NCBI RefSeq assembly: GCF_009905375.1
Contig: NC_133650.1
Span: 68,069,648 to 68,133,647 of the forward strand
DNA length: 64,000 bases
Direction: 5' to 3'
DNA from: Apium graveolens
Lineage: Eukaryota; Streptophyta; Magnoliopsida; Apiales; Apiaceae
The notes beneath the pieces were generated by a model. That model had not been told where the DNA came from. It was given only the letters and a program-made list of their open reading frames with translations, and made no database searches. This document shows, piece after piece, positions 35,500 to 47,268 of the stretch. The position numbers were made by a program, and so were the translations under genes. How positions within the stretch are numbered: the first letter of the stretch is position 1; each line of letters begins with the position of its first letter.

Positions 35500-38400
35500 T
35501 GTAACACCCCCAAATTCGGGGTCGGGGATCCGGGTTGTCACGAGTTCCATTTCCCTTAATAACACCCAATCTTAATTAACAATCAACTACTCTGTACTGT
35601 GACCCCACAATAAACACACACACCACAAGTTATAGTCTCAGAGATGAATATCCAAAAATAACACGAGTCATTTTATTCCACAATTATATGCCATTACACC
35701 TTAAAAGGGTTTCTGAATAAATTTACATTTTCTTTGCCATTATTACAATTCATAATATACATAAGTCTGGTTCATCAATAGTTGAAAGCCTAGCCTATTG
35801 GTAATTCCTACCTCAGCTACTGCGGCATCAACGCCTCCAGAAAACTGCAGAACGTTTCCTAACCGCTTGCGAATTGGGAGCTTGGTCATGTTCATCTTTT
35901 CTATCTGTTGTTGTGTGATGAAAGAAGAAAGCAAGGGTGAGCAACAAGCCCACCGAAATAATATGTATAATAATTAACAATATATGAGCATTCTTATAGT
36001 ACTCATGAAAGTCTTGGTCAAGAAGAAATGAACCAAGTTGATATCTTAACGCGACCAAGTCGCAAAATATTCAGTATATAAGTATATATACTTTTCAAAA
36101 TCTTTGAAATCCTCTGCCATGCATAATATACATAGAGTTCCAGTTTATAACTGTATAAAAATATCGTTGCAAGCTGATCTCATATATCTAACCTTGTCTC
36201 AACGTTTTTCAGAAAATCTTTGTCATGCATAAGATAATCATTTACTAGATATAAGTTGAAAAGATGAAATTACAAGATACTCCAATATACTTATATCTTT
36301 TCCAAATACTACTTGAACTACCACCGTTCAAGTTATAATCAGTTTCAAATGTTCATCACATAGATGAGACTACAAGATAAGATTTGAATAGATTTACTCT
36401 TTGAAATATAATTCAAAAGAAATGAAGTTACGAGATACTTCATTAAGTCCCGATATATATATATACACCCATATATATATACATTTCATACACTCCTTGA
36501 AAACCTCTGTTATGAAAATTATAAACAGAGTTGCAATATCCAATGAATTTTGGAAAGGAGAAAACCTTGGCATAAACCTGATATCTTGCTGATGAGGCAA
36601 AGATACCAATAAGTAACCTTTTCTACTGGTAGATGGACGAATTCCCCACTGGTCATCACTCTGGCCGTAATAGGACCTTATGCTAGACTGCCACTCAGCC
36701 ACTTACGCATTTGATGGACTCCCACTGAGCCACTTACACTTTCATGGACGCCCACTGAGCCCATGTTGCTTATGCTGACTCAAATAGATGGACTTACTTC
36801 CCGAACATTGGGTAAGTAATCAATTCATTTATCAAAACAGCAACCTCGTTGCGAATATAAAATATACCACAGAGCCGGATCCTTTAGATTTTTGAGCGAG
36901 TATTCAAGTTCCCTTCAAAAAGAAAGATCTTAAATTTGAAAACGAGTTTTGGGATCCGCTCTAACCTTTAAAAATCATTTTGAAGACTCGAAAACATTTT
37001 TAAGAATGTTTGGAGTAATGCTGATTTAATGAAATAAATCAGTCCCGATATATTAGAAAATATCTGAATATTATTATTTAAATAATATTCCCATAAGGAT
37101 AATCTCTATATAAATAATTTGAAGTAGAAGTTTTAAAACTCTTACTTGAAATGAATAATAAATAACCAAAGATATACTTATCCGAAAGTACTATCTTTAG
37201 TTGAATAATCGGAAATAAGTTTGATTATCGAAACATTATTCTCTAATAAAATAAAGAATATTATTTAGTAAATAATCGGAGTCATAAGTCCTCGAATGAA
37301 TATCCAAAATAATATTCATTAAATAGAATAAACAGAGTCATAAGTCCTCGAATGAATATTCAAAGTAATATTCATTAAATAAAATAAACCCAGTCATAAG
37401 TCCTCGAATGAATATTCAAAGTAATATTCATTAAATAAAATAAACCGAGTCATAAGTCCTCAAATGAATATTCCAAGTAATATTCATTAATAAAAATAAA
37501 GTTATCGAATAAACCTTATTCGATTAATAGTTTTGAAAACTATATCTATATATATATATATATAAATATATATAATATACTCGGGAATATCGACTCCCGG
37601 TTTTAGAAAATGTTCAACTTTGGGTCCCCTATACTAAGGGTATACGCAAATACTGCTTATCTCTAGCATAGGTATTATGCAACTATAAGCATTGAAATCA
37701 ACAGATAGATAACCAGATTATAAAACAGACATGCATATATATACCATATCAGCATGCTTCAATATATCGCAAAATTTGCTAATTAATCAACATGAATCTA
37801 TCACAAGATAATGCATATACATATATACATCACAACAACAGTATAACGGGTAGAAAACTTTCCTGAGCGACTAGGGGTGGTAAAAGTCCTGGGATGAGTA
37901 TGGTAACCTATAAACCACATATAGGTTGGAATTAAACCAAAGTCGCTTAAGAATATATACTTTAACCAATTAGACCCTAACGTTCGCTTTCACGCTTAAC
38001 GATTCACTTAAGTCGCTCGAGTACCCTCGGCTCCACCATTTTTAATAAATTAACCATTAAGAGTTTTAAGGCGATTCTTTCGCGAGTACCTTACCAACTG
38101 CCTAATCCACTTTACATAAATGTTTCATACTCCAATTAGTCATTTAAGGTCTTTAACCAATGTTTCAAAGTAAGGCGAGGGGTATTGGTTCGGTCGCGAA
38201 GAGCCGTTACTTAAAATGGTCATTTCTCCTAAACCGTACATCGGATTCAAACGAACCACTTATCAAAACGAAGCTCGTAACATGAACTATCTAATTATGG
38301 TAATGGTCAAAACCTAACAGTGAGTTCTTGGGTCCTGATGTTAAGAACAAAAACAGTCTAAAGTAAATCGGGCATTACGACGACTATGTTTACGCGATTA

Positions 38401-39651
38401 CCAAATTTTACCCTACTCCAAATCAACCACAAATCAATCACAATTCAACCATACAACCAAACTCCATCCATACAATACTACAATAGACCCAACAACTCAA
38501 TATTTCGAACATATACTACTTCCCAATCATGAACTAAAAGCTTACTTAAGTTCTTTAACTAATCATCAAGATTTACAACTCCAAACACATCATAAAACCA
38601 ACCCATCTCTAAATACGCAATAATCAAGCTTCTCATGAACCATACCAAACACAAAAACTCTAAATATACAAAAGTAGGGCTAGGGTATGAGATTATACCT
38701 TCCTTGGTGAGGAAAAGTAACTAAGGAGCTTGGAATCACCCTTGAAAGTCCTTACCAAAGCTATATCTAAACAAAAACACAAGATCAAAATTTCAAGTTA
38801 TTGAAAAACACTATTCACCAAGAACTTTGATGAATTGATTAGCTATGATAATCATGGAATCTTGAGCTTAAACTTATGGCTCATCTAAGTTATGAATTAT
38901 GGAAGCTAAAGAAACAAACCTCTTAAATTATGAAGGTGTGTAGCTTAGTTTTGAAAAAAAATTCCCTTATTTTCCATGGAAAAGCCGAGAGCTTTCTTGA
39001 AGAAAAGGAAGTCAAGTTGTATTTTTGTGATTTGTTTTACTTGCCTTGGTTGGTTGCTTTGTTTTGATTAATTACTTTTAACCATGGTGAATTTTGTGTG
39101 GTTTAGAATCAAACAACACTTCCTTCCCTTTTTGTCATGCTCATGTCATCCTCTTATGTCATCATCCCACACTTGTCCTCTTCTTGTTGGTGAAATGACA
39201 TCACCCTCCACTAACTCTTTGATTAACTCCTAATCACTTGGCTAATGACCGCTGATCTATTATATGGTTCGCTTAACTTTCGTTCTCGTTTATCATTTGA
39301 GGGATCATACCCGGGATCTTATTACTTGGGTTCCCTTAACCTTTCTCAATACATTATATTCCTTTTATGATCCTCTCTTATAATCCTTGAATTTAAATCC
39401 TTTTAATCATGTTACCTTATACTCAATTCTTTCGGTATCTGGTGGATTTTTGGTAAAAACCAAAGTGTTCGGATTTGGATTCTGACGATCTTTACATATA
39501 CTTATATACCACATAGAGTACTAATAATATCTCAGAAGATCAATAAAAGAACCCCTACATAGTGTGGTATGAAAAGTTTTCTTATTCAGCATAATCAGCA
39601 AAATCACTATTCATAAGGGTTTCAAAAATTCCAAAAATTGGGGTTATTACA
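35500..39651 (-). repeat. Tekay element 2, 5' LTR
   Basis: 4152 bp, collinear with 25794-29925, including the 56-bp repeats and TA-rich stretches near 37550. A 76-codon frame with one membrane-like segment (36058-35828) also exists in other LTR copies, but no function is known. Confidence 0.93.
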
Positions 39652-40244
39652 AGCTTGTTCCCTAGAAATTGATAGGTTCATGTTGTACTTTTTATGTCTA
39701 TTTTATAACCTGCATAATCTGCATCTGAATAACCAGTTAGATCAAAACCAGAATCTCTTAGGTACCAAATTCCAAGTTTTGGTGTTCCCTTGAGATATCT
39801 GAAAATTCTCTTTATAGCTACTAAGTGAGATTCTCTACGATCAGCCTGAAATCTAGCACAAAGACAAGTAGCAAATATTATATCTGGCCTACTAGATGTT
39901 AAGTATATAAGTGAACCAACCATGCTCCTATAGCTTCAAATATTCCCAGACTTTTCAGTAGTGTTTAATTCAAGTTTAGTTGCAGTGGCCATTTTTGCAG
40001 ATGTGCAATCCATTAGATCAAACTTCTTTAAAAGATCATGAATATATTTAGTTAGACTGATGAATATTCCATCACTAACTTGCTTAACTTATAAACCAAG
40101 AAAGTAAGTTAGTTCTCCCATCATACTCATTTCATACTTACTTTGCATCAATTTGGCAAACGTTTTGCAAGGTTTTTCATTTGTAGAGCCAAATATAATA
40201 TCATCTACATAAATTTGAACAAGTATACTAGAACCATTAACATT
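39652..40244 (-). pseudogene. Copia reverse transcriptase, C-terminal part
   Basis: On minus, starting at the virus junction: NGSSILVQIYVDDIIFG with the catalytic Asp pair, then KLMQSKYEMSMMGELTYFLG. A stop and frame change follow, then MVGSLIYLTSSRPDIIFATC and FRYLKGTPKLGIWY (39923-39678). It continues into RNase H beyond Tekay element 2. The upstream part of the same RT gene is at 58002 onward. Confidence 0.92.
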
Positions 40245-40343
40245 TCTAAAATAATAGCAACTCTATTAATTTTATTTATAGTAGAAAATAAAGTAACACA
40301 ACAGATGTGTAAGAAAATTTTATACAGACAATTAATCTGACTT

Positions 40344-40664
40344 ATGAAAGATTTAAGGATACGATCAATTCAGTATATAGCTGATAAAGAACCAACATAT
40401 AATAGGCTAATAAATCAACATATTGAAAGTTGTAAGATAAGCATGCAAATAATAAATGAAAAATTAGATATTATAGCTATATTACAAACAATGTTGGAAG
40501 AAAGAGATGAAAAAATTAGGAGACTAGAGGAAGAAAAACTTTTATTAAAACGAGAAAAAATTATTAAAGAAACTAATTTAGAAATCGAAATAAAAGACTT
40601 AAAAGAAGTATTAACTGAACAATATAGATTAATAGACGATTTAAGACAAAAAATTAAAAAATGA
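40344..40664 (+). CDS. Viral ORF A (+ copy), small coiled-coil protein, unknown
   Basis: 106 codons, first ORF after the leader. It begins MKDLRIRSIQYIADKEPTYN. Residues 45-105 are Lys/Glu-rich with heptad-like leucines and isoleucines, probably a coiled coil. It overlaps ORF B by ATGA at 40661-40664. The counterpart in the minus copy has a nonsense change. Small ORFs before the movement protein exist in several Caulimoviridae genera, but I recognise no family here. Confidence 0.7.
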   Translation: MKDLRIRSIQYIADKEPTYNRLINQHIESCKISMQIINEKLDIIAILQTMLEERDEKIRRLEEEKLLLKREKIIKETNLEIEIKDLKEVLTEQYRLIDDLRQKIKK

Positions 40665-40918
40665 ATTGGACAGATCCAAATGCAATAACTAGAAATAATA
40701 GAAAACTAAAGCAATTAATAAAAAATCAAGAAAAATTAGAAATAGATCTGAAAAAATTACTAGAAAGAAAAAATAAAATAACATGGACAAGAGAGAATAA
40801 CGAAGAAATTATGAGAATTTACCAACAACTTGGAAATATGATAATAACATTTAGAAATGATAAACTAAGAATACAAGGACTTAAAAGAATAATTTTAACA
40901 AATAATATAACTGGATAA
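40661..40918 (+). CDS. Viral ORF B (+ copy), small basic protein, unknown
   Basis: 85 codons, MNWTDPNAITRNNRKLKQL onward, Lys/Arg/Asn-rich and helical in appearance. It is intact in both copies with one residue different (K or E near residue 31). It starts inside the stop of ORF A and ends 7 bp before the movement protein ATG, which suggests coupled translation in a polycistronic RNA. Confidence 0.7.
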   Translation: MNWTDPNAITRNNRKLKQLIKNQEKLEIDLKKLLERKNKITWTRENNEEIMRIYQQLGNMIITFRNDKLRIQGLKRIILTNNITG

Positions 40919-40925
40919 AATATAG

Positions 40926-42215
40926 ATGGATAAAATGTCATTAGAAGAAATAAGTGAAAAACAAGATATATATTATCAAATGGATGAATACGAAGGAGGA
41001 ACACCACAAACCCTAAGTTTTAAACCAGATATATATAATCAAATTCCAAGTGAAACAGAAGAATTAACAATAAAAAAGATATTCAAGACATCATATTTTG
41101 AAAGAAATAAGGAAGTTAGTTATATAGCCCAAAAACATGAGAATGTAATAGATATAGATACAATAAATGGAAAAACAAGAATAAATTTAATAACATATGG
41201 ATTAATAAAAAGAGAATTATCCAAATTAAAACAAAAGGAAGCAAATAAACTAAAAAATATATATTTTGGAGCAATAGAATTTACAATAAAAGCATATTTT
41301 CAGAAAAATATCGATACTCCTATACAAATATATGTATTGGATGATAGAATAATAGGAAATATACAAGATTCATTAATAGCGGTAATAAAAGGAAACTTGA
41401 TATATTAGAAATTAAAATTTATAATACAACCCGATTTCAGTATATCACTAAGGGATGAAAATAAAGAAAGATCTTTAACATTATACTATAAGTTAGATGG
41501 AATAAAAATGCAAAAAGGAAGTAAAGTTATTAGTATAGAAACCAAAATGGTTTATGCTATGACTGGAAACCATCACGTAAAGAAACAAACGGAATTAGGA
41601 ATAATAGTACCAAAGTTATATAATGATATATTAGAAAAAAATGAACATAAAGAAGAATCTCAAATAACAATCCCAGAAGAAATTACAATAGATTTTAGTA
41701 ATAGACAAATGATTCCAAGGCAGAGAATTAAACCAATATTAGAAGGATCCAGATTAAGTTTTAGAAAAGAACAAAATCCTATAAGATTAATTAGATCAAT
41801 GAGTATGACGAGTAGAAAGATAGATTTAATAAAGATAGATACTGATAGTTTGAAAATAAAAATAATAATATTTGACGAAACAATAACAAGAGACTGTATA
41901 GCAGAAATTAATACAGGAGCTACCAAAAGTTTTATTCATATAAGCAAGGTAAATGAAGAAAATTGTAAATGGATAGAACCTCAGACTTACAGATATGCAG
42001 AAAATGATAGAGAAATATTTATTACTAAATGTACTAATTTAAAGTTTAAAATATTAGACTTGGAATATAATATAAATATAGGAGTAATAGAATATGATAG
42101 TTCGAGTGAATTATTATTAGGAAGCGACTTCTTAAAAATGATAAATTATAAAATTAATAATAATGGAATAAAGATAGTAGATCAAGGAAAAGAAAGATTT
42201 ATAAAAAAACTATGA
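40926..42215 (+). pseudogene. Viral movement protein with C-terminal retropepsin-like domain (+ copy, one stop)
   Basis: 429 codons with one TAG at 41406-41408 (codon 161). The first half resembles the Caulimoviridae movement protein family, which forms tubules through plasmodesmata: KIFKTSYFERNK, then a SYIAQKHENVIDID stretch, then EFTIKAYFQKN and YVLDDRI. Beyond about residue 310 the chain has INTGATKSFIHIS (Asn at 329, codon 41910-41912) and SSELLLGSDFL (LLLG at 396-399). Together these are the two signatures of a retropepsin fold, with Asn replacing the catalytic Asp. It overlaps ORF C by ATGA. The family call for the first half rests on position and weak motif similarity. Confidence 0.75.
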
Positions 42216-42430
42216 ATATACAAGAAAAATTAAGGAATAAGAAAGAAAAGTTAAAGAAAATACAGAGTATGTTAGAAAGCGAAATAGATTCACAAATAAA
42301 ATACTTAGAATATAAGGAAAGACAAACAAAGTTAGAAAATGATATTAAGAAATTAGAAGAACAGAGTAAATATACTAGTGAATATTGGATAGATGTTGGA
42401 AATGGTTGGAAGAAGCGAATCAACAAATAA
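42212..42430 (+). CDS. Viral ORF C (+ copy), coiled coil, unknown
   Basis: 72 codons, almost wholly Lys/Glu/Gln helix (MNIQEKLRNKKEKLKKIQSM onward), ending VGNGWKKRINK. It is intact in both copies with one or two residue changes. By position between movement and coat proteins it could correspond to ORF II or III accessory proteins of caulimoviruses (aphid transmission or virion-associated), but sequence alone does not show this. Confidence 0.65.
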   Translation: MNIQEKLRNKKEKLKKIQSMLESEIDSQIKYLEYKERQTKLENDIKKLEEQSKYTSEYWIDVGNGWKKRINK

Positions 42431-42824
42431 TAAAATGTCAGACTCAGAATTTATAAAAAAATTATGGGAAGAAATAATAGTTAAGGAAAAACTAAATGCA
42501 ATAATAAGATTGGTAGAAAAACAAGATAATCAAGAAAATTTGAGACAAATAATAAGAGAAGAGTTAACAAGCTTATGGAATAATTCTGAAATACCTACTT
42601 TAAAAATGATACTAGACAAGTTAATAAAATTAGAAGAAGGAAAACAAAAAATTATACCAGAAAAAGAAATTACAAATAAGCCAGAACTAAAAGCCATAAA
42701 TGCATGGAGAAGAGTTAATGAGCCAATGATGATAGATATAAGTAAAATGAAACCTAATATATCTGAACCAATAGGAAAGGTATTAGATAATTTGGGACAA
42801 CTTAGTAAAAAAGGAAAGTTCTAA
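42393..42824 (+). CDS. Viral ORF D (+ copy), possible virion-associated protein
   Basis: Up to 143 codons. An alternative ATG at 42435 gives 129 codons and a shorter overlap with ORF C. Composition: acidic/basic helical N-terminus (EFIKKLWEEIIVKEKLNAII) and a Pro/Lys-containing C-terminus (PNISEPIGKVLDNLGQLSKK). Its end overlaps the coat protein start (TAATG). The minus copy has a stop in the middle. A small protein with helical N-terminus and basic C-terminus directly before the coat protein is what the virion-associated protein of caulimoviruses looks like; this is inference. Confidence 0.6.
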   Translation: MLEMVGRSESTNNKMSDSEFIKKLWEEIIVKEKLNAIIRLVEKQDNQENLRQIIREELTSLWNNSEIPTLKMILDKLIKLEEGKQKIIPEKEITNKPELKAINAWRRVNEPMMIDISKMKPNISEPIGKVLDNLGQLSKKGKF

Positions 42825-44800
42825 TGGAAACTAAAGAACAAAAAGAATATAACGTGATAACATTTTTAAAGAATCATAGAAAAGAAATTTTAGAAAGAGA
42901 AAAATATAAGTATGAACCATTAAAAAAGGAAACAACTAGTGAAAGTAAAGCTGAGTTAAAGATTGATACAACTGTGATAGAATATTTAAAGTCAAAATTA
43001 GAACAACAAAAGGAAGAAGTAGAAGAAATAAGGACGGAGAATAAAAAACTACGATTAAATACTAATGAAGAATGGTTAGAAAAATATAAAAAATATAAAA
43101 ATAAATATAAAGAAACTAAAAAGGAACTAAAAGAGGTAAAAAGAGATTTAAGACAAACAAAAAAGGAATTAAATGAAAAAACAGAAGAAAATAAAAAAGA
43201 AATAGAAATATTGAAAAGGCAATTAAATAAGTTAAAAGGAAAAAAAAGGATACAAGTGAAGTTTCTAGTACTGTATCTACAAATAATAATACAAGTACTA
43301 GTGAATCGGAACAAGATAATTTAGGAAAAACGGTGAATATAATAGAAGAATATAACAGTAGTTATGAGGAAAATTCTGAAATGGAAATAGAAAATAAAAA
43401 TATAATAGAAGCTTTAGAAAGAATGAAAAATGTAAATACAGTAATAAAACAAGAATCGAATAGTGACCAAGAAGATAAAAATAATTATACTGATATAGAA
43501 ACTGAAGGAATAAAAAATGAGGAGATGGATAACTACCCAGAAGAAGAAGTAACCGACCATAATATGGAAGTTATAACAAGATATAGGAACACGATACCAA
43601 AACACATACCAATAGGACAACATAATGAATTTAAAGAATTCATAGGATCAATGTCACAAGGCGTAAACTTAAATGGATACTTTTTAGACTTAGATAATGT
43701 ATATGAAGAACAAGAAATTAGCAGGAGAATAACTGATTGGAATTTAGGAATGTATATAGCATTAATGAATTCCACTTATACAGATGAGTTAGAATATACT
43801 TATAACTTGATCTCAAAAACGTTAATTGGAAAGGTAGCATATTGGATAGAATCCATAGAATATCAGTTAAAAACTGAAGTACTAAGGTATGCAACGGATT
43901 GGAAATCAATGTTACAAATATTTGATATGATATTAAAAAGAGAATTCTTAGGAGAACTTTGGATAGTAGCTAGAGACCAAGTTCTAATAGAAAGAAAAAA
44001 TAGAAATAATAATGAATCTAAATAACATGAAATGCTGTAAAATTAAAAAGTTACCAGAATATACTATAAGTTTTACTAAATTCTTTTATGAAGCTAGATT
44101 CTTACCCGAAGAAGGACATATATATCAACAATTATATTATGATCATTTACTAGAACCTTATAATACTGAGATAACTAAGGAATATAATAAGTTAGAACCT
44201 CGTGAGAACACTCTAGGTGAAAGAATAAGAGTACTAAGAGGATATCTAATGAGAAAATGTGAAGAATATAAGGTACAACAGAAGGTTAAAAAGGATAAAA
44301 AACTAGGATTAAGAGAAATATGTGGATTCACTGAAAGAAGACTAGTATTTGGATGTGAAGATAAAAAACCCTATAGGAACTATAAGAAGAGGTATAATAA
44401 GAAAAAATCATATGATAAGTACAAAAACAAACAAAATAGAAATAATTATCCTTATAAATACAACATATATAAGAGAAAAAGATTTAGGAAATTTAGAAAT
44501 ACACCAGAAAATAGGAGAAGACATAAAAATAAGAGAAAGTTTAGAAGAAAACCTTTTAAAAAGAAAGATATAAGTGAATGTAAATGTTGGAATTGCAATG
44601 AAAAAGGACATTATGCTAATAAATGTCCTAAGCTGAAAGAAAAGAAAGTAAAATATATAAATACATCACAATTCATAATGGAAATAGAACAAATTAAAGA
44701 AGATGACAATAGATGGTATGAATATGAAGAGTTTTATGTTAGTGAAACTGATAATGAAATAAACTTTATAAATTATGAATCATCTAGTGAAAGCAATTGA
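42824..44800 (+). pseudogene. Viral coat protein (+ copy), two frameshifts
   Basis: It has the same content as the intact 658-codon gene in the minus copy, but an A-run at about 43243 is one base shorter and one at about 43997 is one base longer, giving three frames (42824-43324, 43333-44025, 44012-44800). The N-terminal third is Lys/Glu coiled coil, then an acidic segment, then the capsid core (residues about 270-500), a basic Lys/Arg/Tyr stretch and a CCHC zinc knuckle. Its TGA lies 5 bp before the Pol ATG. Confidence 0.87.
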
Positions 44801-44805
44801 GAGGA

Positions 44806-46668
44806 ATGGTAGCAATATACATAGAAGCAGATGTAGAATATAAAAAATATAAATTACTAAAACAAAAAATATTTATAGATAGTGGAGCAGATATATGTCT
44901 AGTAAAAAAGGAAGTTTTAGCTTCATATAGATGGGAAAAATCTAATGCACATAGAACTAGGGTATCAGGATTTAATGAACAAAAGAAAGAATTAGTTGTA
45001 ATAGCAAAACACATGAGAATAAAGCTAAATAAAACATTATTCAGTTTACCTATTGTATATCAGAATAAGATGAAGCAATCTATATTATTAGGAAATAACT
45101 TCTTAGATTATTTTAAAACACATATAGTAACATCAAATACCCTATCATTACAAACTCCGTGTAATAAGTGGATAGTATTAAAAAGAATTATGCCAATAAG
45201 TACTATAAATACTATAAGAATAAACAATCTAAGAATAGAAAGAAATAATAATCTACAAGAATTAACTGAAAAATATAATAATTTATTAAAATCCAACTTC
45301 GGAGAAAATCCTATAAGTTTATGGGATAAGGAAAAGATATATGCTGAAATAAAATTATTAAACCCTAATGATATAATAAGATCTAAACCTATAAGGTATA
45401 GCCCTTCAGACCAAAAAGAATTTGATAATCAAACCAATGAATTATTAAAATTAAAATTAATACAAGAAAGTAAAAGTCCACATAGCAGCCCGGCTTTCCT
45501 TGTAAGAAAACATAATGAACAGAAAAGGGGAAAAGCCCGTATGGTAATAGACTATAGAGAATTAAATAAGAAAACTATATTTGATGGATATTTCTTACCA
45601 TATAAAAGAAATCTTATAAATAGACTAGGAAATAAGAAATGGTTTAGTAAATTCGATTGTAAAAGTGGATTTTGGAAAATAAAATTAACCAAAGAATCAA
45701 GGCCTTTAACAGCCTTTAGTGCTCCGCAAGGACATTATGAATGGATAGTATTACCCTTTGGATTAAAAAATTCGCCACAAATATTTCAACGAAGAATGGA
45801 CCAAATCTTTAGAAAATTAAAAGATTTCTGCATAGTATATGTAGACGATATATTAATATATAGTGAAACTCTAGAAGAGCATATAAAACATTTAGAGCAA
45901 TTTATAAAAACAATAAACCAGCATGGAATATTATTGTCTGAAAAGAAATCTGAAATCTTTAAGAATAAGATAGAATATTTAGGATACAAAATAGATAAAG
46001 AAGGTATACAATTACAAGATCATGTAGTAACAAAGATTGTAAATTTTAAAGATAAATTAGAAAATAAAAAAGAGGTACAACAGTTTTTAGGAATAGTAAA
46101 TTATGCCTCGGATTATATTAAAGACTTACCTAAATTAAGAAAACCATTACAGGAACTAACAAAAAATAAACCTTTTGAATGGACAAAAGAACATAAAAAT
46201 TGTATAAAAATTCTTAAGGAAAAGGTGAAAGATTTACCAAAACATAGAATACCCATAGAAACAGATCATTTAGAATTATATACTGATGCTAGCGATATAG
46301 GATGGGGAGCAGTCCTAATAGCATATGAGAAGGATGACATAGATAAAGAAAAGCCACATATATGTGGATATGCAGGAGGAACTTGGAAACCTAATGAATC
46401 AAACTACCACATAAATGAAAAAGAACTATTAGCTGTAAAATATGAGATTAAGAAGTTTCATTATCATTTATTGCCTGTTAAATTTGTAGTAAGAACAGAT
46501 AATACTCAAGTAAAAGCCTTTATTACTAATAAAATAGAATTATTACCATAATTAAATAAAAGAAGAAAATGGCAATCTTTTTTCTGTTGTTATGATTTTG
46601 TAATAAAAAATATATCAGGAACAAAAAATGTGTTAGCTGACTATCTTAGCAGAGAAAATAAACAATGA
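44806..46668 (+). pseudogene. Viral polymerase: protease, reverse transcriptase, RNase H (+ copy, one stop near the end)
   Basis: 620 codons with one TAA at 46549-46551. Domains: retropepsin with IFIDSGADICLV (DSGA at residues 25-28) and SILLGNNFL; RT with MVIDYRELNKKTIF, FSKFDCKSGFWKIK, FGLKNSPQIFQRRMDQIF and the catalytic YVDD at residues 345-348; RNase H with YTDASDIGWGAVL (Asp 494) and ISGTKNVLADYLSRENK. No integrase is present, which is characteristic of pararetroviruses. It starts at ATG 44806, 5 bp after the coat protein stop; an upstream TTG at 44797 is not needed. The internal stop removes the last 39 codons. Confidence 0.93.
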
Positions 46669-46967
46669 AAATAGAATATACAAGCAGGCAAGCCAACCAT
46701 GGAAAATAATATCGGGATCTTTAATAATATGGACTACTACTTCAGAAGCTGTAGAATTCATAAAAAAAATTTGCTCTCGAAGGATTAGATGAAAATAATA
46801 CAGAAAAACTAGAAGAAGCATATAAAGGATTTCTAGAAATAGAAAAACACATTGGTTATTATTTCAATCCTAATAGAAGGTATATTGATGAATTATTAAT
46901 ATCAATTATTAGAAAATTAAATGCCATTGAATGTCATGCATTTTGTTTTTGTAAAGGGAAAATTTAA
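46665..46967 (+). pseudogene. Viral ORF E (+ copy), about 100 codons, frameshifted
   Basis: The ATG at 46665 overlaps the Pol stop (ATGA), as at other ORF borders of this virus. The frame is broken by a missing base near 46694 and an extra base in the A-run near 46770, then reads LEEAYKGFLEIEKHIGYYFN to a TAA at 46965-46967. The minus copy keeps the frame but has one stop. Conservation of the ORF between copies, with compensating indels only here, supports a real ancestral gene. I do not recognise it. Confidence 0.55.
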
Positions 46968-46998
46968 TTGTTTGTTGTTCTTAGCAGGATAACAAAAG

Positions 46999-47268
46999 AT
47001 GGAAAATTTTGAGAAATATATCACTGATGTCACTTCTCATATATCAACCAATAATGAGAAAATCACCAAACTCCAAAAGGAGATAGAAACCCTGGTTCAG
47101 GAGAACCAACATTTTCTGAAACAAATTATGGAAGCCATAAAAGACAAAACAACTTTACAAGCTTCAGTTGCAATCCCTACAATAAAACCTATAACATTTT
47201 CATCAAAGCTTGCAACCATGCCATCACCTTCAACAACATATCAACTACTCTGTCAAATTTATCAATGA
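46999..47268 (+). CDS. Viral ORF F (+ copy), coiled-coil protein
   Basis: 89 codons. MENFEKYITDVTSHISTNNE is followed by a heptad-like segment (ITKLQKEIETLVQENQHFL) and a Pro/Ser/Thr C-terminus. It overlaps ORF G by ATGA at 47265-47268. It could be the N-terminal part of a transactivator-type protein split in two, or a separate factor. The minus copy stops about 12 codons earlier. Confidence 0.6.
   Translation: MENFEKYITDVTSHISTNNEKITKLQKEIETLVQENQHFLKQIMEAIKDKTTLQASVAIPTIKPITFSSKLATMPSPSTTYQLLCQIYQ

Larger units (their letters stand above)
25794..39651 (-). mobile_element. Tekay-like chromovirus (Ty3/gypsy) 2, internally decayed
   Basis: LTRs lie at 25794-29925 and 35500-39651 and are collinear with each other. 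The TSD is AGCTT (25789-25793 and 39652-39656). A tRNA-Met primer site lies at 35484-35495 and a polypurine tract next to 29926. The internal 5.6 kb is much more decayed than Tekay element 1: only short traces of gag, RT, RNase H, integrase and chromodomain can be read. The LTRs resemble each other closely while the coding part is ruined, so the element was probably already defective when it moved. Confidence 0.92.

Noticed and set aside
42874..43314. Long Phe/Ser/Leu-rich minus frame opposite the coat protein, looks membrane-like
   Set aside because: It is the antisense of a Lys/Glu coiled-coil region; A/G-rich codons give F/L/S-rich antisense frames. The same holds for similar frames opposite other viral ORFs in both copies.
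44797..44805. TTG as start of the viral polymerase
   Set aside because: An in-frame ATG lies three codons downstream at 44806, just after the coat protein stop; a non-ATG start is not needed.
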